From contig JAQGDQ010000041.1 in the NCBI GenBank assembly GCA_030141605.1, positions 372,001-436,000 on the forward strand: DNA of 64,000 nucleotides. The letters run 5' to 3'. Positions 52,486 to 64,000 of the stretch are shown in pieces. The stretch is from Tubiluchus corallicola (taxonomy: Eukaryota; Priapulida; Priapulimorpha; Priapulimorphida; Tubiluchidae). How positions within the stretch are numbered: position 1 is the first letter of the stretch; each line of letters starts with the position of its first letter. A program made the translations under genes and the position numbers. The notes under the pieces are model-generated. The model saw nothing but the letters and a program-made list of their open reading frames with translations. It was not told where the DNA came from and searched no databases.

Positions 52486-55015
52486 CTAAAAGATAATAAG
52501 TTACTTTTAATGGTTACAGTAATCAGCAACTACTAAGGCTATTAATAATGCAACTGTGTTCCTGGAGGTAAGTATAAGCTTGGTGAATGTGTAATTTGCA
52601 ATGTATCTGGCAACCTGAATTGTTTTCTGATTTGGTGACATCAACAGAGTGTGTACCAAAAAATTAAAAAAGAATCATTTCTGGTTTTCTCTTGTGCAAA
52701 CAGCCCAGAATACTGCATAAAGGTTCCAGTTCTTTAAATTTGAAAGAATTGTACTAAAAGAACGAATTTAGACATTTAACATATAGCTCTAATTACTGTT
52801 ACCTAAGAAAGATTACAGAAATCTAGGCACAATAGTCACCTGCTGATGAACTGGCCTCAAAAAAATCTTGCTCAATTTGTAGATAATGCAACCACATACA
52901 TAGCACTATTGTGATCAGGGACTGTTTCAGCTGCAAATTACTCATTTAGGCCTACAAACAACAAAATTCCAAACCATGGCACTCTACACCAAACACAACT
53001 TCAAAATGAAGGCATCTATCTTGCACACCTGGCTAACTACAAAAAAAATTGAAAAAGTTGACTACATCAAACGTCATCTACTATAAATCATTCTCCTACG
53101 GTGCCTCATGTTCATAAAGTGGATTTACTAAGAATAACTAAGCAATTTAATAAACAATTTAAGATAATATTTGAAAAACGGGATTACAAAAACAAAGTGC
53201 ACAAATTTTCCTTATAGCCTACAGGTATAAGACGTCTGCAGAAGGAAATTGTTTTCATCTTCATCTGCAATTATGACTGATGAAAGAGCATTTAACTAAG
53301 ACAAAATAACATTTGAGATTGTGGCCTTACTAAATATGCACTACACTAAAAAGGCATTCACTATTGATAGTGATCCGTCAGTTAGTGGCACAGCCAGCAT
53401 AAAAAAAGGTAGCTCAGTGATGAATGCTGGATTGATCAATTTTAAATTGATGGTATTAGATCAGGCTTTATATTTGAGACCTGACTTTCTTGAACTCGAC
53501 TTTGTCACATGTTATAGGCGACAAACCAATCTCAGCTGCACTTTTGCACCAAGAAACACCAAGCACCCACACTTTACCAATTGATGCAGTAAGCTAAATG
53601 CATAGAACTGGTACCTCAATAACTTCCAATTTAGTTACTAGCACAGTATATTTCTTGCATCTCTGAATGTAAATATTAAATTTATTTCACATAATTAAGT
53701 AATTATCTTTGTCATACAAAGTTTTCGCCTTTCATATGGCTTCAGGTTCTTCAAAATTCTCATAGCCAATAGCCAATATCCTCCAACATAATAGTGCAGA
53801 TGTAATAATTCTGAAATTTTTGGTTCAGACACTGATATGTGTCTATAGCTAGCTGTCTGGCACTATAGTCAATAACTCAACATCCTGGTTACATTTACTG
53901 CAATATTTTCATGTCAAGATACTGAGTGTTGCAGCAGCAGCAGCAGCAGATAGTAAGCTATCAGTAGATGCTTAAAGAGCATTTTTGATAAACAATCATA
54001 ATCACCCAATGCAAAGTGCAGACATGTTCTGCACAGCAAGTTGTTAAAGTCTACATCATTGCATTTATGTGAGACAGTTGTTGCCTGTACTTACGGACAA
54101 ATAAAATACATCTTACACAAAAGTAAGGAAATAAAGAAATGACAGTAGAAAATTTCCAGCCATGGACTCACTAGTGTTTGCCTTCCTAATAGGATCAGTG
54201 AAACCAGTATTAAGATCACATCGCAAAAATATACAAGACACAATGCTGATTTGAGCCTAACGTTCATGGAAAAGAAATTTCGGCATGTGTTCATGATGCA
54301 AAAAACTCAATAAAAGTCTAAAACTTCCAACAGGCTCAAAAATCTGTGAAATCTTCAAAAATTTATTGATGAATTTCCGCTTTCCACTGTGTAGCCCCGG
54401 ACACCGCCGTTGAGTTTAAAACGCTCCCGTGGACCCTTTAGTAGGCTTTACACTTACTTTAGTTTCATAAATGTTCAGTAATCGTGGAATGCTATGCTTA
54501 GTTGCCACTTTCTCTCACCTTTCATAAGTGCATATCCATTACGCATAAAATGCATAAACAGTGCTGCAATCGATAGCATTTTATGTACGAACTATAAGTC
54601 AACTATTCTCGAACAAGTAAACACTTTCTTATTATTTCTTAATAAAATTTGATCAAAACAGCAAAGTATCTAGTGTCTTGTGTGAGTTTGGTGGCGCCAC
54701 CTCTTAAAGCAAAATGTTCAATTCAGTTCAATTTAATTTATTGTGCAAAAACAGTGCAGTGCACATACATCGGCAAGTACCACATGAAAAATACATACAC
54801 GTAGAACTACAGATTAATATTATATAAATGAAAACTAACATACTGCCACTTAGTTATACTAGCTTTTATGTGATATAGATCGACTAGTACAATTATATTA
54901 TTAATCAAGCTGATTCAGAATTTGGCTGCTGGGAATGATACTTGCTAGTAGTGTTAGATACTACTATTAATCACTACAAATTACAAAGCTTTATATTACT
55001 ATAATTACGACTATT
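52486..55015. other. 5' flank or first intron of NAXD, no exon recognised
   Basis: The missing 5' exon of NAXD should be on the minus strand in or beyond this stretch, but I could not identify it. A (GCA)n run lies at 53930-53949. A short GC-richer patch near 54390-54445 has no interpretable signal. Confidence 0.4.
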
Positions 55016-55020
55016 ATTAA

Positions 55021-55390
55021 TGTTGTGGAGATCGCTGGCATCTATTAGAATTACATAGAACATTGTAGAATGTTCCGTTGGAATCATTGTCTTACCGTGT
55101 GGAATGTTCCGGAACATAACTTCTGGAAGCTTCTTGGGCAAGCTATATAAGGCGAAGCAGGCCGCTGTCACGGGAGCCCACAGAGCACACGGACGCCACT
55201 TACACATTCTCTTGTATACTTACATTTTCAGATACACATAAACGTTTTCCAGATTTTCACGTTTACAGTAATCATTTCGCGTTCCTTCATACGTTTGTGT
55301 TGTAGAATTCTCGCTTAATAAACTAGTTTAACTTGACGGCGTGTTTTCTGGTTTTCTCTAAGAGCCTTCCGAGAGAAACAAAACACAACA
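55021..55390 (+). mobile_element. Solo LTR, copy 1, with 5-bp target duplication
   Basis: The 370-bp unit starts TGTTGTGG, ends CACAACA and is flanked by ATTAA on both sides (55016-55020 and 55391-55395), a perfect 5-bp target duplication. It carries a TATA box (TATATAA, 55144-55150) and a polyadenylation signal AATAAA (55317-55322) in the order expected of an LTR. No internal retrotransposon region adjoins it, so it is a solo LTR left by recombination. A related copy lies inverted at 56758-57128. Confidence 0.9.
55058..55150 (+). promoter_or_regulatory. Heat-shock element clusters and TATA box of LTR copy 1
   Basis: Heat-shock factor binds alternating GAA and TTC triplets spaced by two bases. 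Here GAA (55068) and TTC (55073) form a dimer site, with a further GAA at 55058. GAA-TTC-GAA occupies 55102-55114 and TTC-GAA-TTC occupies 55121-55133, the latter ending 10 bp before the TATA box. Two three-unit sites so close to TATA match the layout of heat-inducible promoters. Function is inferred from motif and position only. Confidence 0.7.
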
Positions 55391-56757
55391 ATTAATAGGA
55401 TATACACTGACTACTTTGCTTTAATCTAAGAGTTTGCTTTTATGATCAACTGCGTAACAATAGTATTATCTAGTTACTGGATATATTGTACAAAATCATC
55501 CATCATCCAATGAATCATACGTCCAGGGACATGATTCTGTTCACCTCCCTATGCCAGATCCCCGTGCTCGCCACAATGCCCCAAATGCATTTTGGACCAA
55601 ATGCTAAAGTGTTTAAATCTATATGTGCAAAATCTAAATATGTTAACATTTGTCCTCCCTCACCTTTGTTAGCTGGTTCTATGGCTTGTTGATGAGCTGC
55701 CTTCACTGGAATATCATCAGGTAGTCTAAGCATATACCCAATTCATCTTAAACAGCGTCTTTTTATTTTTCTTGTCAAGGTTCTTCTTTAATTTTTTCAT
55801 ATAAGTCTTTGTTTGAGATTTTCTTTGGCCCATCTGATACCAAAATGTTTCAATAATTTCGACTTTGAAACGCATTGATTTCAGCCCTATGATTTGCTTT
55901 TAATGTCCAGAGTTCAGAGTTATACAGAAATACAGTTTCAACTAAGGCTGAGAATATTTCAATTTTTTGTTTCCAAAGAAATCTTCCTATTTTCAAAAAA
56001 CCTTTGTGAGTTTTGAGTAAGCTATTAATGCCATTATCTTCCATCTTGCTATGTTGCCTTCTGCTGCTAGCAGATTACCGAGATGCTTGCATTTTTGCCG
56101 TGATCATCACCATGGCGTGTTATGTGAAACTCTTCAGTTTTATTTTTGTTTACTACGAGACCCATTCTGTTCAGTTTCTCCTCTATTGAGTTTTCTATTT
56201 CATCTATTTCTTATTTCTTTTTTGTAATCCATGCCACATCATCAGCATACTGCATAGATGTAGTAGTTGACTTACTTTGTAGAGAGCTGTAACTGCGTTC
56301 TTGTCTTCCTTCATTTGGTATTAATTCAGGATCAAGAATTGTGTAGTTGTGACTTCTAGGTCTTTCAACAGTATAACTTTGTCCTCAGTGAAAGCTATGG
56401 CAAGATATAAAGTAAAAAGTTCAGGGCTTAGGTAGTCACATTGAGCAACTCCTTCATTTGTAGAAAATGGCTGACTCAACTTCTTTTCACACTTGACTTG
56501 AATTAATAAATTTTCTTACATTAAACTTGTGATGTATATTTCATCAGGTTCAAGGACTTCTTCCAGACAGCAAAGTAGAGTTTTTTCTGAATGCAATGAA
56601 AGGCCTTTGCCATATCGATCATGAGAATATATATTGAATAATCAACAGAAGAGATGGCTTTTTCGGCTGGTAATTTACATGATTGTACTAATTCAGTAGT
56701 ATTCCATCCTGGTTGATATGCTGCTTGGCTTGTTGGAATGTGTGTAACCTGTCATAA

Positions 56758-57128
56758 TGATTGTGTTTTGTTTCTCTCAGAAGGCTCATAGAGAAAACCA
56801 GAAAAATTGTCATCAAGTTAAACTAGTTTATTAAGCAAGAATTCTACAACACAAAAGTATGAAGGAATGCGAAATGCGAAACACAAAATCTGGAAAACGT
56901 TTGAGTGTATATGAAAATGCAAGTATACAAGAGAATGTGTAAGTGGCGTCCATGTGAATCTGTGTGTGCTCTCGTCTCAGCGTCTGCTTCGCCTTATATA
57001 GCGTGCCCGAGAAGCTTCTAGAACTTTTGTTCTGTTCCAGAACATTCTACACAGTAAGATGATTATTCTAACGGAACATTCTACAATGTTCTATGTAATT
57101 CTAATAGATGGCAGCGATCTCCACAACA
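56758..57128 (-). mobile_element. Solo LTR, copy 2, inserted in the LINE remnant
   Basis: This is the reverse complement of copy 1, about 85% alike by eye, with the same TGTTGTGG start (57128 leftwards), TATA box and AATAAA. The end is one base longer (CACAATCA). The flanks CTTTG and TTATG on the element strand could be a mutated 5-bp target duplication (3 of 5 match). The reverse transcriptase frame of the LINE reads on across the site if the LTR and one copy of the duplication are ignored, showing the LTR inserted into the LINE. Confidence 0.85.
56994..57091 (-). promoter_or_regulatory. Heat-shock element clusters and TATA box of LTR copy 2
   Basis: On plus-strand coordinates, GAA-TTC-GAA occupies 57011-57023, TTC-TTC-GAA-TTC occupies 57030-57047, and GAA-TTC with a further TTC occupies 57074-57091. 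The TATA box is at 56994-57000. All three clusters seen in copy 1 are kept despite general divergence, and the middle one has an extra unit. Confidence 0.7.
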
Positions 57129-58700
57129 CAAAGATCCTAGTCAACATAGCCCAAATTTTCCTTATGAGTGTGAGCAACATCAATGATCTAAGATTTTCTA
57201 TAGGACCTCGTTTCTTACCTGGCTTGGGTTAAGGGATGTAAGCATTCCTTTTTGAATATCCTGTGGAAATGTGCTTGCTTTTGAAATATTGTTTACAATT
57301 TGAGCAATTTCTGCATATAAATTATCTGATCCATACTTTGCTAACCCAGCATTTAATTCTTCATCGTCCAGGCTTTTGTTGTTTTTCAATAATTTTGCCG
57401 CATGCTTTACTTCTTCTTTAGTAAATGGAACTTTCATTGGATAGTGAGTCCTTTTAACGCCAGTTGCATTTTCATCATCAAACATTTTTTGAAAAAATTT
57501 TGCTGTGGCTTCAGTTTGCTATTCAGCATCAATAATTAGACCATCATTTCCTTCTACAATCAATTTTTTCTTTGTTTGAAAGTTTTGCAAATCCGCTTTA
57601 AAATGCCTAGAAGAATCATGTTTTGTTTGCCCAATTTCTTCTGTGATACCAGTCACCTTTTTTCTTCTATTTGTTTTAGATTTTCATGAATTTGCTTTGG
57701 AATTTCCTTGCGATTCTTCTTAAGATCATCAATTTCTGCTAAATTTTTACAATGGTGAATTTTATCTTTCAAAACTTTCTGATTCGCAGACAAGCTTCTA
57801 TCTCGTCATCTTTAATTTTTTGATCATTAAATCTCACATATCCAAGTATTTCTGCTGCCAAATTTTTATGTGAACTTTGAGTTTTTGCCATTGCAAATTT
57901 CTGTTTTCAGATGTCTCACCAGGTGGAGATTTAGTAATGTTCTGCTCTAACTTTAAATTGTATTTTTCTCTATAATCTTTATCCTTCAGCTTGGCAGCAT
58001 CTAAGTATTTTGTTCTTTGCTTTTTCTGCAGCATCGTTACCCATTTGACTGAAATCTTAGTTATAACCAGAGTGGTTGGTCTATGTTTAAACCAGCATAC
58101 GACCTGGAATTTCTTATTAGTGGCATATGCATTTTCCTTACCATAATAAAATCTATTTGATTTCTTATAGGATTTCTCCTGGGTTACCCATTCCATGACT
58201 TCCTATTTTTCCGTGTTGTTTGCCAGACAGCGACGTGAGGGTATTTATGTTGGAATACAGTGTTAGTGACGACCAGATTTTTGGCTACAACAGTTTCAGC
58301 TAATCGTAATCCATTTGAATTTGAAATTCCCTTTCAATATTTACCTATATGCTCTGGCAATCAGTTATGCAGTGATCCAATCTTGGCATTGAAATCTCCA
58401 CAAACGATTAGCAAATGACGTTTAGGTACTGTACTGATAATTCAAACCATCATAAAAAAGATCTCTTAACTTGGGATCCTTTTCACTTTCCACTAGCGTG
58501 GGTGCATAGCCTTTTACGATTGTAATTTTCTGGTTTTTATTCCAGTTTTGAGAGCAATAATTCTTGAATTTATAATAGTATACGTACAATTGAAATCCAC
58601 CGAATGAACAAAACCCACTCCAGCATAAGCGGTATTGTACAAAAGTCAAACACTAAATTTGGAACCTAACCTAACTACAATACGTACAATATAATATAAT

Positions 58701-59059
58701 AATGCTTTGTATAGTTTAATAAATGATTTCAATTTTTTAATCTAATTATCTAAATTTTTGTTGCAGTACTAAGTTCCTAAAGCCAATATTTTTGTTTTAT
58801 AACAAAAAAGTTACTTGTTATATTTTAAAAACAATGTAGCAGTATTTCTTTGTATTAGAAAGAATTGTTTTGTCATCAAGTTACTCAACAGATGGCAGCA
58901 AGAAGTCTAAAGTCTACAGCAGTTGCAGTTTCACGTGAAACGAAGTAAAGTGTGTAAAAATTTAATAATAATTAGTTTAATAAATAATAGGAAAATTTTT
59001 CGGCACGGGGAAATGAAATCGGAGGGACACTAATGCTTGCAGTTTTGAGTGGCTTGTAA
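58701..59059. other. Gene-free spacer
   Basis: AT-rich sequence between the LINE remnant and the tandem array. It may include the unrecognisable 5' end of the LINE. Confidence 0.4.
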
Positions 59060-59710
59060 ATATTATTTTAAATAAAAGGTCTTGATGAGGCGAATTGAAT
59101 TGTGTAATTATGTCCAGGTGTCTTTGATTCCTGATCCCCGCTGGGGGCAAAAACGGAATTGAAGGTTCTAGTTCTTCCAGTGTCGAGAATCAGTGGTTTT
59201 TACATCTAATGAAAGATCTCGATAAGATGAGTTACGTCTCTAGAGTGACTAACCCCAGACACCACTAGGAGGTAAAACTGAAATTAGGGAAGGGGTGATA
59301 AATGGTTCCAGTGTCAAGCAACAGTAGGTTGTAGTATATGAAGTGAAAGGGATCTTTGAGACAAATTGAATAAGATACTCCCAAACTGGTTGACCCTTGA
59401 CCCTGTCTAAGACGGAAATACAAAATTGGGTGGGTTGGGGAGACAGATGTTTTCACTTTTGTACAACAGTAGCTTGCTTTTATATCAAATGAAAGGCCTC
59501 AATGAAAGAAACTGAATGGTATGAGTTTTGCCCAAATTGGTTGGCCCTGACCCCATTAAGTGGTGAAAACCGAACCTAGGCAGTCAAGGAGACGAATGTT
59601 TCCAGTGTTAAGCAACAGTAGACCGTTTTATATCAAGTGAGCGGCCTCGACAATACAATTTTTATGCTGTGCTCATGTTTGATTGACCATTAACCCACAG
59701 GTGACTGCTC
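59060..59710 (+). repeat. Tandem array of about 140-bp satellite-like units
   Basis: Four units and a partial fifth start near 59071, 59208, 59342, 59489 and 59636, so the period is 134-147 bp. Each unit carries TGAAAGG..CTC, a TTGACCCTGACCCC-type block and CCAGTGT..AGCAACAGTAG. Units have diverged substantially from one another, suggesting an old array. One solitary inverted unit lies in a NAXD intron at 45885-46020. Confidence 0.85.
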
Positions 59711-60082
59711 AAACAGTAAGAAGTTGTGATTTCATTGAAACTATTAATGTCAAGCGTAACCTTACTTATGTACATACTGTTAAATATTTTGAAAAACATT
59801 TTTATCTGTAAATACAAAACAAAAACTGTCACATAAAGCATCCCCTGTCACTGAAGCAGAATCTTACCACAGTTTTTGATAGAGTCAAAACATTTGTTAG
59901 TTAATTTTTTTGTGTGAATAAAGTTACACTACAAAAAGCATGTGTCATAACAATAATACATTTAACATTTCACTACAAAAAGCAGTTACTATCAGTTACA
60001 CAGAGTTACACAGACATGAAATTGAAGATTTAGAGTGTCTCCAATGTCCATGTTCTAGTATGCCACTTAAGCTTTTATTATA
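59711..60082. other. Gene-free spacer
   Basis: No gene or repeat is recognised. The 63-codon open frame starting at 59940 runs into the Tigger-like element and is not supported. Confidence 0.45.
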
Positions 60083-61229
60083 CAGTAGGCGCCACTTAAT
60101 GGACTCACGGTTAATAGACTTAAGCGCTTAATTGACTCAAAAACACCTGAAACGGGCCGCTTCTATTCAAATATACATAAAAACTATCGGTATTTGGCTC
60201 AAATAACTCTGCATAATTGACTCAATATTTTTCCTTCACCTACTTAAAATAAGATAGCTATTTGTGCCAAAACAGCCTTTCATGTTATCTTTACTTCCCT
60301 TTTGTGCACTATGTATACAGAAACTATCAAGTTAAGTACCTATGAACTATGAATTTTATTTCACACATCAAAAAATATAATATCAAACACAATAATAAAT
60401 TTTAAATAAAATAAACCATACGGTCATTAACACACTTACCTTACTTGACTTACCTTACTTGACTGAAAAAATGATTATAGTTATGCATGCTTCTGTAGAT
60501 AACTTAGTGTAAATAATGATGAAGTAAGCGATGTAATAATAGCAATGGTATAAGAGCAATAAACCTGAAAGTTGAGAAAGGAAAATATAATATGTAATTA
60601 TGACTTTGAGCGAGTAACGTTTTGTTTATAAGCACGTACATTTATCATGTACTGATATGCTGGCTTAATGGTTTTGCTTAGAATATGTTCCCCGCTCGCC
60701 CGCTGTTACCCAAAGAATTTCTGGAAACTAAACATTTAATCACTTGCCTAGGGGTTTCCTTTTGATGCTCTCATTGCAAATCATGCTTTCAGGCTTAAGT
60801 GAGTTAGCAGTCAGAGATGCAGGTACAGTAATCAGCCGGTATTCCTTGTCACTTACAAGAGTAAACATCGTATAGCAAATAAGGGCAATGTAAGTGAGCA
60901 GACAATTCAGAACTGTTTTAGTCACACACAACAACAGATTTTCAACGTTTTTATAATTAGCAAGAACTTTGTGGGCAAACTTCTTTGTGAGAAAATGAAG
61001 CAATATTATATAAATTAATATTTTAAAATATTTTTCTAATTTTTAACTGCACAAAGGAATTTAGGCATTACTTCGTTTCTAAAATTCATTAAAAACCTTT
61101 GCAGTGCATAGTAAGCTGATGACTCATACTTCTATACCTGTAAGACTACATCCATCGGTTAACAGGTTCAGTCAGTTAATTGGGTCAAAACTTCGGTCCC
61201 AAAGTGAGTCTATTGAGCGGCACCCACTG
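60083..61229. mobile_element. Pogo/Tigger-like DNA transposon, non-autonomous
   Basis: The left end CAGTAGGCGCCACTTAATGG and the reverse complement of the right end, CAGTGGGTGCCGCTCAATAG, agree at 15 of 20 positions, every difference being a transition. TA flanks both ends (60081-60082 and 61230-61231), the target site used by Tc1/mariner-pogo elements. The 1147-bp interior has no recognisable DDE transposase; the 87-codon minus-strand frame at 60740-61003 shows no transposase motif. A 15-bp tandem duplication (CTTACCTTACTTGA) lies near 60436-60465. Confidence 0.75.
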
Positions 61230-61668
61230 TACTAGTTTTTCTCATTGCACACTTATATGCGGTTAGGACTGAACTAAAACATGGCTTGACATTTGAAATT
61301 CACGGGGGGTGTTGAGTCACTTTCCTAGAAGTCCAAAGGAGAGTCATGGTAGAATTATTTTGTAAAATTGGTAATAAGCATTGTAAAATGCATGTGTTTA
61401 AAGAAGTAAACATATTTAAAAGTGCATGATAATATGTGTGATAATATTTAAAAGTCATGATAATATCATGACTAGGTCACCAGTGATACCAGTTGGTACC
61501 AGTGATAATGGCATTAATACATCTCCATGGCATCATTGTTATATGTGGATGGATCTTCTTATTGGTACAGTGGTTTCTCTTTAAAGTTGCAATCCAGCAA
61601 CAACTTCACTCTCAATAATTTTGGAACATCAGATTTTGATGTCAGTTGTTTCCTTTTAATGTCAGAGA
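61230..61668. other. Upstream flank of MTRR
   Basis: About 440 bases separate the Tigger-like element from the MTRR start codon. A 21-base near-palindrome (AGTCATGATA/TATCATGACT) lies at 61453-61473, with a duplicated ACCAGTGATA near 61481-61510. No TATA box or CpG-rich promoter can be called. Confidence 0.4.

Positions 61669-64000
<2,332 letters not shown>

Larger units (their letters stand above)
55515..58700 (-). mobile_element. Degenerate non-LTR retrotransposon (endonuclease plus reverse transcriptase)
   Basis: Reading right to left, endonuclease-like sequence (about 58650-58120) includes VCGDFNAKIG and IDFIMVRK. Reverse transcriptase follows (57485-57190, with GPIENLR near 57200). It continues after an LTR insertion with AAYQPG near 56715, the catalytic YADD at 56249-56238, and a C-terminal RLPDDIPVKAA segment near 55715. 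The frame is broken repeatedly by stops and shifts. The domain order fits an RTE/CFDP2-like LINE, but the clade is uncertain and the exact ends were not found. It is dead. Confidence 0.8.

Noticed and set aside
52275-52536. Plus-strand open frames over the first visible NAXD exon
   Set aside because: They are antisense to a conserved exon with good splice sites.
55391-56757. A complete LTR retrotransposon between the two LTRs
   Set aside because: The LTRs are inverted relative to each other, copy 1 has its own target duplication, and the sequence between is a LINE, so both are solo LTRs.
59060-59710. CRISPR-like array
   Set aside because: The repeat units are about 140 bp and contiguous with no short repeat-spacer alternation, and the genome is eukaryotic.

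Overview
The window looks like nuclear DNA from an invertebrate animal, probably marine, though the species cannot be fixed from the sequence. It is AT-rich and gene-poor. It holds two spliced genes with GT-AG introns of about 0.3-1.7 kb, long microsatellites, and many remnants of eukaryotic transposons: hAT, pogo/Tigger-like, RTE-like LINEs, LTR retrotransposons, and 5S- and tRNA-derived SINEs. There are no bacterial operons, Shine-Dalgarno sites or CRISPR arrays.

From 1 to about 43 kb I recognise no host gene. The landmarks are a perfect 111-bp inverted repeat (240-484), an (AG)n tract (4831-5064), a compound tetranucleotide repeat (6801-7010), a MITE-like element (13136-13566), and three related short repeats with a GGCTAGGGTTAGG core (14362-16802). 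Two smaller hairpins lie near 17.9 and 20.3 kb. A 5'-truncated RTE-like LINE with a 7-bp target duplication (36695-37473) sits inside an older dispersed repeat. Degenerate 5S- and tRNA-derived sequences are scattered throughout. An RFX-type X-box near 23.04 kb precedes a short possible first exon.

From 43 to 52.5 kb, a complete hAT-type MITE with an 8-bp target duplication (43109-43861) lies just beyond the 3' end of a minus-strand gene. That gene is the ATP-dependent NAD(P)HX dehydratase, NAXD. I could assemble eight coding exons, including the stop codon; an upstream 5' exon was not found. Its introns carry SINEs, a decayed Tigger-like element and a lone satellite monomer.

From 52.5 to 61.6 kb there is a transposon graveyard. 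A minus-strand LINE remnant with a readable YADD box is split by a solo LTR, and a second solo LTR of the same family, in the opposite orientation, lies beside it. Both LTRs carry clustered heat-shock elements just upstream of a TATA box, which is the most interesting signal in the window. A tandem array of about 140-bp units (59.06-59.71 kb) and a pogo/Tigger-like element with TA target sites (60083-61229) follow.

From 61.67 kb to the end, the first four exons of methionine synthase reductase (MTRR) run on the plus strand and leave the window. The third intron holds a CT-rich tract of about 310 bp just upstream of exon 4. NAXD and MTRR are divergent and about 9 kb apart. Both concern cofactor repair or reactivation, but nothing seen here shows co-regulation.
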